64,000 nt of DNA from assembly GCF_900104815.1 (NCBI RefSeq), contig NZ_FNTD01000004.1, forward strand, positions 7,253,001 to 7,317,000, read 5' to 3'. The notes below the pieces were generated by a model. The model was not told the origin of the DNA, did not search any database, and saw only the letters and a list, made by a program, of their open reading frames with translations. Both the position numbers and the translations under genes were made by a program. Shown here piece by piece: positions 15,501 through 32,054 of the stretch; within the stretch, counting starts at the first letter, position 1, and every line of letters begins with the position of its first letter. This DNA is from Streptomyces misionensis (GTDB lineage: Bacteria; Actinomycetota; Actinomycetes; Streptomycetales; Streptomycetaceae).

Positions 15501-18500
15501 GTGGCCGAGGTGTGGGCCGACGTCCTGGGAGTGGACGAGATCGGCATCGACGACAGCTTCTTCGACCTGGGCGGCCACTCCCTGCTCGCCACCATGGCGG
15601 TCTCCCGGATCGCCGGGCGGCTCGGCCGGGACGTCGAGTTGCGCACCCTCTTCGAGCACCCCACCGTGCGCGGCTTCGCCCCCCGCGTCGCCGGCGCCCG
15701 CGCGTCGGGCACCACCGAGGTGGTCCCCGTGGACCGGACCCGGCCGCTGCCGCTGTCCTTCGCGCAGGAACGCCTCTGGTTCCTGGACCGCACCTCCGAC
15801 CGCGGCGACTCCTATCTGCTCTGGTACTGCCGACGGGTGCGCGGCGGACTCGACCGCGCCGCCTGGCAGCAGGCGCTGGACGACCTGGTGGCCCGGCACG
15901 AGGTGCTGCGCACCGCGCTGATCGAGTCCGACGGCCGCCCCGTGCAGCAGGTCTGCGACCCCATGACCGTCCCGCTGCACTGGGAGGCCGCGCCCGCGGG
16001 CCCGGACGAGGCCGCCCGGCTGAACGCCGTACGGCGGCGGGCCGCGGACCTCGCCACGCGCCGCTTCGACCTCGCCCGCCCGCCGCTGCTGCGGGCCGGT
16101 GTGTGGGAGCTGGCCGAGGACGACCACGTGGTCCTGCTCGCCCTGCACCACGCCGTCACCGACGGCTGGTCCAAGGGCGTCCTGCTGGACGAACTCGCCC
16201 GGCACTACACGGCCCGGCGGGCCGGACGGGCCGCCGGACTGCCGCCACTGCCCGTGCAGTACGGCGACTTCGCCGTCTGGCAGCGCGAGCGCGCCGACAG
16301 CGGCGCACTGGAGGACCAACTCGCCTACTGGGAGGGGACGCTGGCGGCGACGCCCACCCTGGACCTGCCCGCCGACCGGCCCCGCCCGGCCGCGTTCACC
16401 GGCCGGGGCGGCGCGGTCGAGGTCGAGCTGCCCGCCGGACTCGTGGCGCGCGTGGACGGCTTCGCCCGCGAGCGCGGCGCCACCCGCTTCATGGTGCTGC
16501 TGGCCGCCGCCCAGGCCGTGCTGTCCCGCTGGTCCGGGCAGACCGACGTCCCCGTGGGCACCCCCGTCGCCGGCCGCGGACGCCTCGAACTCGAACCCCT
16601 GATCGGCTTCTTCGTCAACACCGTCGTGCTGCGCACGGACCTGTCGGGACGGCCCACCTTCGCCGCGCTGGTGGACCGGGTGCGGGACGTCGTACTCGGT
16701 GCCTTCGACCACCAGGAGGTGCCGTTCGAGCGGGTCGTGGAACGGCTGCGCCCCGAACGCGATCTGTCCCGCAACCCCCTGTTCCAGGTCATGGTGGACG
16801 TCCAGGACGGCTCCACGGGCGGCTCCGGACTGCCGGGACTCGACTCCGCGGACTTCCGGCTCCCGTGGGAGTCGGCCAAGTTCGACCTCACGGCCACCTT
16901 CGTGGTGCGCCCCGGCGGCTTCGCCCTGAACGTCGAGTACGCCGCCGACCTGTTCGAGGCGGCCACCGCCACCCGCTTCGCCCGCCATGTCGGCCGGCTG
17001 CTGGAGGCCGTGCTCGCCGACCCCGGCGCCCGTGTCGACGCCGCCTGCCTGCTGTCCCCCGGGGAGCGCGACGTCCTGGTGGCGACGGCGGGCCGGGAGG
17101 TGCCGGCCGCGCCCCGGCTGCGGGTGACCGGCCGGCCGGACGCCCCCGCCGTCGTCTGCGAGGGAACCACGCTGGACTACGCCCGGCTGGACGCCCTGAC
17201 CGGCGGACTGGCCGCCGCGCTGGCCGACGGGGGAGTGGCCCCCGGCGACCCCGTCGGGGTGTGCGTCGCACGGGGCGTGTGGTCCGTGGCCGCGATGCTC
17301 GCCGTCTGGCGGGCGGGCGGCGTCTACGTCCCGCTCGACGCCCGGCTGCCCGAGGAGCGGCTGCGCTACATGCTCCGGGAGGCCGGGGCACGGCACGTGG
17401 TGACCGACGCGCACACCCGCGACCTCGTCACCGCCCTCGGGGTGACGGCCGTCGCCGTGGAGGACGTACGGCCCCGGCCCGACGGCCCCCGGCGGACGGC
17501 CGACCCCGGCGACCTGGCGTACGTCATCTTCACCTCGGGCTCCACCGGCCGCCCCAAGGCCGTCGGCGTCGAACACCACGCCCTCGACGCCCATGTGGCC
17601 ACGGCCCGCGAGCGGTTCGCGCTGACCGCGGACGACCGGGTGCTCACCTTCGCCTCGACCTCGTTCGACGCCTCCCTGGAGCAGATCCTGCCCGCGCTGA
17701 GCACCGGCGCCACGGTGGTCGTGCGCCCGGACGAGATCTGGGCCCCCGAGGAACTGGCCGAACGGGTCGCCGCCGAACGCGTCACCGTCATGGAGCTGAC
17801 CCCGTCCTACTGGGCGGAACTGGTGTCCCGGCTGGACCTGCTGGCCCCGCGCCTGACGTCCCTGCGGCTGCTGGTGACCGGGGGCGAGGCACTGCCCGCC
17901 GACCCGCTGGAGCGCTGGTTCGCGCACCTGCCCCGGGTGCCCGTGCTCAACACCTACGGCCCCACCGAGGCGGTGATCTCCGCCACCGCGCACACGGTCG
18001 GCACCGTCCCGGCCGGCCGGGTGCCCATCGGCCGGCCGCTGGGCGGCCGCCACGCCTATGTGGTCGACCCGTCGGGCGAACTCGCCCCGGCCGGTGTCCC
18101 CGGCGAACTCCTCGTCGGCGGAAGCGAGTTGGCGCGAGGGTATCTGGGACGACCGGGGCTGACCGCCGAACGGTTCGTGCCCGACCCGTTCGGCGCGCTC
18201 GGCGGCCGGCTGTACCGCACCGGCGACGTCGTACGCCGACTGCCCACGGGCGAGCTGGAGTTCCTCGGCCGCAACGACGACCAGGTGAAGATCCGCGGGT
18301 TCCGCGTCGAACCCAAGGAGGCCGAGGCGGTGCTGCGGCGGCACCCCGGGGTGCGGGGCGCGGCGGTCGTCGTGCGCGACCTGCGCGGCGAGCCCGCCCT
18401 GGTGGGCTACGTCGTGGGCGACGGACTGTCACAGGAGTCGCTGGAGACCCACTGCCGGGCCGAACTGCCGCACTACCTGGTGCCGTCGGCGCTCGTCCTC

Positions 18501-18878
18501 CTCGACGCGCTGCCGCTGACCGTGCAGGGCAAGCTGGACACCGCCGCCCTGCCCGAGCCCGCCGCCCGCGAACCGCACGCCTTCGTGGCGCCGCGCACCC
18601 CGGCCGAGACGGTCGTCGCCCAGATCTGGTGCGAGGTGCTGGACCTGCCCCGGGTCGGCGTCCACGACGACTTCTTCGCGCTGGGCGGCCACTCGCTGCG
18701 CGCGGTCGCGGTCGCCTCCCGGCTGCGCACCGCCTTCGACTGCCCGCTCCAGGTCCGGGACCTCTTCGAACACCCCACGGTGGGCCGCCTCGCCGCCGAG
18801 GTGGAACGCCGGCTGCTGGAGCTGATCTCGCAGATGAGCGACGACGAGATCGACCTCTCGCTCACCGCCGACTTCTGA
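12585..18878 (+). CDS. Bimodular NRPS (C-A-PCP-C-A-PCP)
   Basis: About 2097 aa. Start: GTG at 12585 with GGGAGG 6 nt upstream; the first C-domain motif ([12 protein letters not shown]) follows after about 20 residues. Order: C ([10 protein letters not shown] near 140), A (TSGSTGRPK near 604), PCP (GGHSLLA near 993), C ([10 protein letters not shown] near 1188), A (TSGSTGRPK near 1649), PCP (GGHSLRA near 2030). There is no E, MT or TE domain, so it must hand on to the next protein. Pocket residues read by alignment to GrsA are DADNVGAVTK and DAEEVGTISK. I do not recognise either code; the second is rich in acidic residues, which can accompany basic substrates. The leading C domain either receives a chain from elsewhere or attaches an acyl starter. 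It lies 58 nt before its partner gene. Confidence 0.95.
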   Translation: MTTGPAPEGAPHDVDTRTASFAQRRLWFLDQLAGSAAGSMLPLVLRLRGTLDADRLERSLGGIVARHEVLRTRFTAVDGEPVPVVDAPAGLALRRITAAGPADLYAHCLGRPVDLRTEHPVRATLARVADDEHLLLIEVHHIAVDGWSWGVLLDELAAGYRGETVAPPARQYADLARAQAERLTGERLERLLGHWRDRLAGLTPLDLPTDRPRPRRWDGAGDVVRFDLPADLVTAVDGLARSRRATRYMVLLAAYQALLGHWSGRTDVAVCSTLADRAQRGAAELIGPLVNTVVLRTDLSGRPGFDTLLDRVRGRVPADLSHAEAPFDLVVGALGGSRDLSRHPLAQASFTLLNSPIRPVRMPGLEATLVEPPLTETPLDVFLDLTLRTDGSIAAVLQYATALFDAATMRAFARAYVALLRAVLADPAVPVHELARALPAGPGAPARPRPEWHHAPDRPTAPPEPVAFSGRPEATALRCGDDSATYAELDALSGGLAVALRQAGVAEGSPVGVLLRRGLWSVAAIEGIWRAGGAYVPLDPELPAQRLAFMAEETGLHCVVAEPATAAAAGPLAPLTVDVTTVAPDPGGPRPRPHPRQLAHVIFTSGSTGRPKAVGVEHAALASHVAAARQRLGITAADRVLAFASFSFDASLDQVLPALTSGATVVMRPDEPWLPTQVPEIVQRYGLTVVNVPPTYWSELALSLDRRLAAALAPLRLLVLGGETVPADTLAVWRAAVPWARVCNAYGPTETTVTATTHDAGEPPAGSVPIGRPLGDRRVYVVDTDDRQVPVGVLGELLIGGTEVARGYLNRPALTAERFVPDPYGPPGHRLYRTGDLVRWTPGGELEFAGRRDDQVKIRGFRVELGEVEAVLRACPLVAAAAARPDRATGRALIGYVVPAPDAPTPPDRAELRAWCARQLPHYAVPSDIVVLDALPVGVSGKLDRGALPDPERSRTAADPAGTAPRDETERLVAEVWADVLGVDEIGIDDSFFDLGGHSLLATMAVSRIAGRLGRDVELRTLFEHPTVRGFAPRVAGARASGTTEVVPVDRTRPLPLSFAQERLWFLDRTSDRGDSYLLWYCRRVRGGLDRAAWQQALDDLVARHEVLRTALIESDGRPVQQVCDPMTVPLHWEAAPAGPDEAARLNAVRRRAADLATRRFDLARPPLLRAGVWELAEDDHVVLLALHHAVTDGWSKGVLLDELARHYTARRAGRAAGLPPLPVQYGDFAVWQRERADSGALEDQLAYWEGTLAATPTLDLPADRPRPAAFTGRGGAVEVELPAGLVARVDGFARERGATRFMVLLAAAQAVLSRWSGQTDVPVGTPVAGRGRLELEPLIGFFVNTVVLRTDLSGRPTFAALVDRVRDVVLGAFDHQEVPFERVVERLRPERDLSRNPLFQVMVDVQDGSTGGSGLPGLDSADFRLPWESAKFDLTATFVVRPGGFALNVEYAADLFEAATATRFARHVGRLLEAVLADPGARVDAACLLSPGERDVLVATAGREVPAAPRLRVTGRPDAPAVVCEGTTLDYARLDALTGGLAAALADGGVAPGDPVGVCVARGVWSVAAMLAVWRAGGVYVPLDARLPEERLRYMLREAGARHVVTDAHTRDLVTALGVTAVAVEDVRPRPDGPRRTADPGDLAYVIFTSGSTGRPKAVGVEHHALDAHVATARERFALTADDRVLTFASTSFDASLEQILPALSTGATVVVRPDEIWAPEELAERVAAERVTVMELTPSYWAELVSRLDLLAPRLTSLRLLVTGGEALPADPLERWFAHLPRVPVLNTYGPTEAVISATAHTVGTVPAGRVPIGRPLGGRHAYVVDPSGELAPAGVPGELLVGGSELARGYLGRPGLTAERFVPDPFGALGGRLYRTGDVVRRLPTGELEFLGRNDDQVKIRGFRVEPKEAEAVLRRHPGVRGAAVVVRDLRGEPALVGYVVGDGLSQESLETHCRAELPHYLVPSALVLLDALPLTVQGKLDTAALPEPAAREPHAFVAPRTPAETVVAQIWCEVLDLPRVGVHDDFFALGGHSLRAVAVASRLRTAFDCPLQVRDLFEHPTVGRLAAEVERRLLELISQMSDDEIDLSLTADF

Positions 18879-18936
18879 GGGCGCCACCGCCCCGAACCAG
18901 GCTTCCTCCCGACAGAGTTCAGATCGGAGTGCCCCC

Positions 18937-26201
<7,265 letters not shown>

Positions 26202-26205
<4 letters not shown>

Positions 26206-27428
26206 CCACCGCCGCCCCCTTCCAGGAGCGCTACCTGCTCGCCCCGGACATGATCGCCGACCCCTACGAGCGGCTCGACGCCCTGCGGGAGCACACCCCG
26301 GTGCACTGGAGCCCGATGCACCACGCCTGGCTGGTCACCGGCTACGACCAGGTGATGCGCTGCCTGCGCGACCCCGCGGTCTCCGCCGACCGGGTGCGGC
26401 CCCTGATGGACGCCGTACCGCAGGGCGCCCGCGAGGACGCCGAGCGGGCCTTCGGGATCCTGTCCCGCTGGATGGTGTTCAACGACCCGCCGCAGCACCG
26501 CAGACTGCGCCAGGTCTTCCAGGAGGCGTTCGCCGCGCGGGCGGTGGCCCGCTACCGGGCCTTCACCGAGAAGGCCACCCGGGCCGTCCTCGCCCGCAAG
26601 GCCGTCCCCGGCCGCACCGGGGACCTCATGGCCGACGTGGCCAAGCCGCTGCCCGCGCTGGTGTTCGCCCGTTGGCTCGGCATCCCCCGCACCGACGCCG
26701 CCGCCTTCTGGTACTGGAACGCCCGCGTCGCCGACCTCGTGCTCGGCACCGCCCAGGAGGAGAGCGAGTACCGCGCTTCCCTCCAGGCGCTGGTCAGCCT
26801 GGAGGACTACCTCGCCGCCCTGGTCGCGCGGCGGCGCGCCGAACCCGCCGACGACCTGATCAGCCAGGTGCTGGCGGAGGGCCGGGTCGGCGAGTCGGTC
26901 ACCGAGAAGGAGTTCGTCGGAATGCTCACCCAGATGGCGTTCGCCGGCGGGGAGACCACCAGCAACCTCATCGCCAACACGGTCCTCGCCCTGCACACCC
27001 GGCCCGGTCAACTCGCCGCCGTACGCGAGGACCCCGGGCTGGCACAGGGCGCCGTGGAGGAGACGCTGCGGCTGGACGGACCGTCCAAGATGTCCATCCG
27101 CACCACGGTCTCCGACCTGGAGCTGGACGGGCACACCCTGCGGGCGGGCGACCGGATCTTCCTGGTGACCGCCGCCGCCAACCGCGACCCGGCCCGCTTC
27201 CCCGACCCCGGCCGGTTCGACGTGCGCCGCACCGGCGCCACCCACCTCGGCTTCGGCTTCGGCGCCCACTTCTGCATCGGCGCCGCGCTGGCCCGGCTGG
27301 TGGCCGTCGCCGCGGTGGGCACGCTGGTCCGCGACCACCCGGGTCTGACCCTGACCGACCCCGGCTCCCTGACCTGGCAGCCCTCCCTCCTCAACCGCAG
27401 CCTCACCGCGCTGCCCGTCCGCTACTGA
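26202..27428 (+). CDS. Cytochrome P450, NRPS tailoring
   Basis: A 408-aa bacterial class I P450. The I-helix oxygen-activation motif is AFAGGETTS, the K-helix ExxR is EETLR, and the heme-ligand loop is [10 protein letters not shown] with the axial Cys. It begins inside the NRPS stop codon (ATGA), which ties it tightly to that line. The likely role is hydroxylation or oxidative coupling of the peptide or of a carrier-bound residue; substrate is unknown. No ferredoxin gene is adjacent; the only one in view is at 54.3 kb beside another P450. Confidence 0.93.
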
Positions 27429-27468
27429 CCGGAGCGCCGCGCGCGTCCCGCACGACGAAAGGCACACC

Positions 27469-28716
27469 ATGGCCACCACCCTCGCCGGCGCCGGCCCCCG
27501 GCTGTGGGCCCCCGCCCGGCAGCGGCCCTTCCAACTGCTGTGGCTGGGACAGTCGTTGTCCCTGCTCGGCGACGGCTTCAGCGTCGTCGCCTTCTCCTGG
27601 ATCACCCTCGGCCTGACCGGCTCCACCCTCACCCTCGGCTACGTCCTCGCCTTCCAGGCGGTACCCCGCACCCTGCTCACCCTGGTCGGCGGCAGCCTCG
27701 GCGACTCCTGGTCCACCCGCACCCTGATGATCGCCTCCAGCTGGACCCGCGCCGCCCTGATGGCCGGGGTCGGACTCGCCGGGCTCGGCGGGCACCTGAC
27801 GGTGTGGATGCTGTGCGCGGCGGCCGCCGCGTTCGGCGCCGTCGACGCCTTCTTCCAGCCCGCCCGGGTGTCGATCCTGCCCTCGGTGGTCGACGAGAAC
27901 CTGCTCACCCCGGCCAACGCCCTGCTGGGCGCGGGCTCCCGCACGGCCGCCGTGGTCGGACCGGCGGTCGGGGGCGTGGTGATCGCGCTGACCCGGGCGC
28001 CGGTCGCGTTCGTGGTCGACGCGGTCTGCTTCGCCCTGTGCGGCTGGTGCGTGTCCCGCATCCGGCCCCGGGCCCGCACGGCTCCGGCGGCGAAGAAGAC
28101 GGACACCGGGCAGCCCTCCCTCGGCGCCCGCATCCGCGAGGGCGTCGCCTTCACCCTGCGCGACCCGCGGCTGCGAACCGTCGTCGCCCTCGACACCGCC
28201 GTCAACTTCTGTTACGCCGGGCCCTTCACGGTCGGCTTCGCCACCCTCGCCGACCAGGTGCTGCGCGGCGGCTCGGCCACCCTGGGCGTGCTCAACGGCT
28301 CCCTCGCCGGGGGCGCGATGCTCGGCACGCTCGCGGGCGGCGCGCTGGGCGGCAGGCCGCGGGTCGGGCTGCTGGTGGCCGCCCTGGCCGGCTGGCTGGG
28401 TGCCGGGATGGCCGCGCTGGGGCTGGTGCACAGCACCCCCGCGGTCGTCGGGACCGTCCTGGCCATGGGCTTCGCCATCGGCTTCCAGGGGGTGTTCGGG
28501 CTCAGCTGGATCCAGCGCAACATCCCCGGGGACGTGCTCAGCCGGGTCATCTCCGTCGACATGGTCCTCGGCTACGCGGTGGCCCCGCTCTCCCTGATCG
28601 TGTGCGGCGCGCTGGCCCGGATCAACACCTTCGCCCTGTTCGGCCTGGTCGCCGCGGTGCTCGCCCTCACGGGACTCGCGGTGCTGGGGTCCAGGGCGGT
28701 GCGCGAGATGCGCTAA
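27469..28716 (+). CDS. MFS exporter
   Basis: A 415-aa membrane protein with about 12 hydrophobic segments and major-facilitator features of the drug-exporting DHA3-like group: LLWLGQSLSLLGDGF near the N terminus, and the SILPSVVDENLLTPANAL and AAVVGPAVGGVVI segments typical of that group. It lies 40 nt after the P450 and reads in the same direction, so it probably exports the NRPS product and gives self-protection. Its stop overlaps by 4 nt the stop of the convergent LAL regulator. Confidence 0.88.
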   Translation: MATTLAGAGPRLWAPARQRPFQLLWLGQSLSLLGDGFSVVAFSWITLGLTGSTLTLGYVLAFQAVPRTLLTLVGGSLGDSWSTRTLMIASSWTRAALMAGVGLAGLGGHLTVWMLCAAAAAFGAVDAFFQPARVSILPSVVDENLLTPANALLGAGSRTAAVVGPAVGGVVIALTRAPVAFVVDAVCFALCGWCVSRIRPRARTAPAAKKTDTGQPSLGARIREGVAFTLRDPRLRTVVALDTAVNFCYAGPFTVGFATLADQVLRGGSATLGVLNGSLAGGAMLGTLAGGALGGRPRVGLLVAALAGWLGAGMAALGLVHSTPAVVGTVLAMGFAIGFQGVFGLSWIQRNIPGDVLSRVISVDMVLGYAVAPLSLIVCGALARINTFALFGLVAAVLALTGLAVLGSRAVREMR

Positions 28717-31628
28717 CCCTCCCGCAAGGCGGCCGACCGGGCGCACAGGTCCGCGCGGTTGGCCGCCCCCGTCTTGGTGATCAGGCTGGCGATGTGCTTC
28801 TCCGCCGTACGGGGCGAGATGAACAGCCGGTCGGCGATGTCCTTGTTGGACAGCCGCTCCGCGAGCAGCCGGAACACCTCGAACTCGCGCACCGTCACGC
28901 CCTGGACGCGCAGCTGGTCCGGGATGCCGCTGCTGCCGGTGCGGTGCTGGCGCACGGGGGCGCCGAGCCGGCGCAGGCCCGCCCGGCAGGCGCCGGTCAC
29001 GGCCGGCACGTCCCGCTCGTGGAAGTACTGCTCGGCCCGCCGCAGCCAGCCCACCGGATCGCCCCAGCCGTCCTCGTGCGCCGCGTCCGCGATCAGCCGC
29101 AGCCCCAGGTGCCGGGCCAGCGGGTAGGGCTCCGCCACCACCTGCGCCGCGTCGACCGCCCGCGCGGCCCCCGCCCCCTCGCCCTCCCGGCCGAGCAGCA
29201 CGGCCTCCGCGAGCAGCACGAACTGCCGGTTCCAGCGCATCCGCGCCATCGCGGTGGCGGTGACCTCCGCGTGCCGGGCCCGGTCCGCGCGCCCGGCGAG
29301 CACGTCCAGCAGCAGCACCAGGCCGTGGGTGCCGCTGAGGTGGTAGGTCGAGGGGTTGTCCGCCTCCAGCGCCAGCACCGTGTCCAGGTCCTGCCGGGCC
29401 AGTTCCCGGTCCTCCTCCAGGAGCGCGCAGAAGGCACGGGCCAGACCGTGGCTCAGCGGCTCCTCCTGCGATCCGGCCCCGTCCCACTGCGCGAACGCGG
29501 CGAGCGCCGCCTCCATCCCGGCGCGGTTGCCGTGGTGCGCCTCCAGGACGCCCTGCGCCATGAGCACGTACCGCACGGCGGGCGCGAGCCGCAGCCGGCG
29601 CACGACGGCCAGGCACTCGGCGGCCGAGGCGCGCGCGGTGTCGTACCGGCCGCGCAGCACACCGTCGAGGACGAGGATGCCCTCGACGGTGTGCACGATG
29701 TTGACCGAGCCGAGCCGCAGCGCCTCCTCGCGCGCCGCCAGCAGACCCGCCGTGTCGCCCTCGGCGAGCCACGCGTTGCCGCCCAGCCGGGTGGCCGCGT
29801 ACATCCGTTGCAGCGGCAGCCGGTGGCGCTCCGCGGTGGCCAGGGCCTGCCGGAGCATCGCCTCGGACTCCTCCGGGTCCCGCTCGCGCGCCACGGTCGC
29901 CAGCAGCTCCTGCGCCTGGCAGGCGACCACGGGCAGCCCGTGCCGTTCGGCGGTGTCGGCGGCCGACCGGGCCAGCTTCTCCGCGTGCTGGGTGCGGTCC
30001 GGGCCGGGGGTGTCCAGGGCCAGGTAGGCGGCCGTCACGTCGACGGCGGCGGCCGTCGTCTCGTCGGGCGCCGCGGCCAGCACCTCCCGGGCGCGGGCCA
30101 CCTGCCGGTTGCCGTCGCTCCACCGGCCCGCCGTGTGCGCGACCTTGGCCAGCCGGGTGTGCAGCGTGGCCAGCCGGACCGGGCTCAGCCCCGAGCCGCC
30201 CAGCACGTGCAGGTCCTCGGCCAGTTCGAAGGCGCGGGCGAAGTCGCCCGCCTCGGCGAGCGCCGGCAGCAGGTTCTCCAGCACCGCGGCCCGCGCCTGC
30301 GGGTCGCCCGCGTCGGCCAGCAGGCCCTCGGCGCGGCTGAGCAGGGTCACGGCGGAGCCCAGCGCCCCGGCCGACAGGGCCCGGCCGCCCGCGTCCGCGA
30401 ACAGCCGCCCGGCCTCGGTGCGGTCCCCGGCCTCGCTGCGCAGCCCCGCCGCCAGCGCGCACCAGTCGCCGCCCAGATCGGGGTGCAGCTCCTCGACCGC
30501 CTCCGCGCCCCGCCGCGCGAGATCCGCCCGCTGGCCCGGCGTCATCTGCGTGAACAGGGCCTCCACGGTGAGGGAATGCCGGAACGAGTACCAGTCGGGG
30601 GCCGGTTCGTCCGGGATGACCAGGCGGGCGGCCACGCCCGCGTGCAGATGGCTGAGCAGCGCGCGGTCGTCCACGCCGCTCATCCGCTGGAGCACCGTCA
30701 GCGGGAAGCGCCGGCCGAGCACGGCGGCGGCCGACAGCAGGGTCAGCCCCTGGGCGCCGAGCCGGTCGATGCGGCGCAGGATGTCCCGAGCCAGCGTCGA
30801 GGAGACATCGCTGCGCAGATCGCCGACGGCCCGCCAGCCGTCCGGGCCCTGCACCAGGGTGCCGGACCCGATCATGGTCTGGAGCAGTTCCTCGACCAGG
30901 TAGGGGCTGCCCGAGCTGTCCTCCCACAGCCGTCGCAGCACCGCCTCGGGCACCTCCTGCGGATCCGCCACCCCCAGCTGGGCGGCGATCATCTCGTGCG
31001 CCTGCGCCCGGGTCAGCGGCGGGATCTCCAGCACGGTGGCGACGCCGCGCCGGCGCGCCGACTGGGCCAGGTCCAGGGCGTCGCTGAAGTCCGTACGGAC
31101 GGTGGCGAGCAGCAGGACGGGCGTGTACTCCAGGTTGTCCACGAGGTATTCGAGGACGCCGAGCGTCTCCGGGTCGGCGTCGTGCAGGTCCTCCAGGAGC
31201 AGCAGCTGGCCCTGTCCGCGGCCGGCCGCGAGGAGCAGCCGCAGCACCGCCTCGCCCAGGATCACCATCGAGCTGCTCTCGCGCTCCCCGGTGTCCCAGT
31301 CGGGGATCAGCCGCCCGAGCACCGGCCGGTACGGGCCCAGGGCCAGGTCGTCCATGTCCGCACCGCCGCGGAACAGCGACATCAGGGCCTCGGTCAACGG
31401 CCGGAACGGCACCGCGGGGCCCGTGGTGCTGCTGCGGCCCCGCAGGACCCGCATGCCGGCGTCCAGCGCGCCGCCCACGACCTCGGCGGCGAGCCGCGAC
31501 TTGCCGACCCCGGCCTCTCCGACCAGGAAGACCACACCGCCGCGTCCCTGCTGGGCGCTGGTCAACGCGCGTTCAAGCAGGTCAAGTTGGGGGTCCCGCC
31601 CGACCAGGGAAGGCGCATGGGAACGCAT
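28713..31628 (-). CDS. LAL-family transcriptional regulator (AAA ATPase + LuxR HTH)
   Basis: About 971 aa from the ATG at 31628 (an in-frame TTG at 31673 would add 15 residues; neither has a clear ribosome site). The N terminus has a Walker A motif, GEAGVGKSR, and a Walker B-like run, LLLLEDLHDAD. A long helical middle resembles the TPR-like region of the family. The C terminus is a LuxR helix-turn-helix (LTVREFEVFRLLAERLSNKD-like, then ADRLFISPRTAEKHI). LAL regulators are large ATP-dependent cluster-situated activators. Tail-to-tail overlap with the MFS gene points to control of the region B NRPS genes, although control of the RiPP genes next door is equally possible. Confidence 0.9.
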   Translation of the reverse strand: MRSHAPSLVGRDPQLDLLERALTSAQQGRGGVVFLVGEAGVGKSRLAAEVVGGALDAGMRVLRGRSSTTGPAVPFRPLTEALMSLFRGGADMDDLALGPYRPVLGRLIPDWDTGERESSSMVILGEAVLRLLLAAGRGQGQLLLLEDLHDADPETLGVLEYLVDNLEYTPVLLLATVRTDFSDALDLAQSARRRGVATVLEIPPLTRAQAHEMIAAQLGVADPQEVPEAVLRRLWEDSSGSPYLVEELLQTMIGSGTLVQGPDGWRAVGDLRSDVSSTLARDILRRIDRLGAQGLTLLSAAAVLGRRFPLTVLQRMSGVDDRALLSHLHAGVAARLVIPDEPAPDWYSFRHSLTVEALFTQMTPGQRADLARRGAEAVEELHPDLGGDWCALAAGLRSEAGDRTEAGRLFADAGGRALSAGALGSAVTLLSRAEGLLADAGDPQARAAVLENLLPALAEAGDFARAFELAEDLHVLGGSGLSPVRLATLHTRLAKVAHTAGRWSDGNRQVARAREVLAAAPDETTAAAVDVTAAYLALDTPGPDRTQHAEKLARSAADTAERHGLPVVACQAQELLATVARERDPEESEAMLRQALATAERHRLPLQRMYAATRLGGNAWLAEGDTAGLLAAREEALRLGSVNIVHTVEGILVLDGVLRGRYDTARASAAECLAVVRRLRLAPAVRYVLMAQGVLEAHHGNRAGMEAALAAFAQWDGAGSQEEPLSHGLARAFCALLEEDRELARQDLDTVLALEADNPSTYHLSGTHGLVLLLDVLAGRADRARHAEVTATAMARMRWNRQFVLLAEAVLLGREGEGAGAARAVDAAQVVAEPYPLARHLGLRLIADAAHEDGWGDPVGWLRRAEQYFHERDVPAVTGACRAGLRRLGAPVRQHRTGSSGIPDQLRVQGVTVREFEVFRLLAERLSNKDIADRLFISPRTAEKHIASLITKTGAANRADLCARSAALREG

Positions 31629-31708
31629 GAACGCTGATGATAATCGGAATATCGGGACCTGGGGCAGATGCAATGGTCACGTCTCGCACCGGTCCCCTCA
31701 CACACGGC

Positions 31709-31737
31709 GGCGCGGACCCGTCGGACGGGCCCGCGCC
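31709..31737 (-). terminator. Hairpin downstream of the 65-aa peptide gene
   Basis: GGCGCGG and CCGCGCC arms pair outside an inner CCCGT/ACGGG stem with a 3-nt loop and one A-C mismatch. It begins about 30 nt past the peptide stop on the minus strand and probably ends the lanM-peptide transcript before the LAL promoter region. The 137-nt gap to the LAL gene otherwise contains only an AT-richer patch near 31635-31655. Confidence 0.65.
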
Positions 31738-31765
31738 ATCACGCCGGGTCAGGACCGGCAGCCGG

Positions 31766-31963
31766 TCACCGGGGAGCGGAGACCGAGGTGTCGATGGTGC
31801 TCAGCGTGATGACGAGGCCGCTGGTCAGAACCATTCCGGCCAGCACCCGGGCCCGGGCGCAGGCGCGGTTGCGGCCCTTGAGGGTGATACCGCCCGCCGC
31901 GTCCTGCTCCTCGGCGGCGGTCTCGGTGGCGTCGGCGGCGGTGACGGCGAGGTGCTTGTCCAT
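31766..31963 (-). CDS. Candidate RiPP precursor peptide (65 aa), Cys-poor
   Basis: The ATG at 31963 has AAGGGG about 9 nt upstream and lies 91 nt after the LanM-type gene on the same strand. The N-terminal half is acidic (ATETAAEEQDAAGG) and ends in a Gly-Gly pair at residues 24-25, like class II lanthipeptide leaders. The rest is basic (KGRNRACARARV), then hydrophobic (VLAGMVLTSGLVITL), then Ser/Thr-rich (LSTIDTSVSAPR). There is only one Cys, near residue 35, upstream of most Ser/Thr, so at most one lanthionine ring could form. Position and composition support a LanM substrate. The alternative is a small membrane peptide, since the hydrophobic run could span a bilayer. No C39 peptidase-transporter is visible in the window. 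Confidence 0.65.
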   Translation of the reverse strand: MDKHLAVTAADATETAAEEQDAAGGITLKGRNRACARARVLAGMVLTSGLVITLSTIDTSVSAPR

Positions 31964-32054
31964 GACGGTGAACCCCTTCTGGTGGTCCGTGCGTCGCGCA
32001 CGGGGTGGAGGCGGAGGAAGTGCCGTGGTGCCGAAGTGCGGGTGAGCGTGGTGG

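Noticed and set aside
12081..18344. A roughly 2090-codon minus-strand frame
   Set aside because: Same cause: antisense shadow of the bimodular NRPS, with no recognisable motif or ribosome site.
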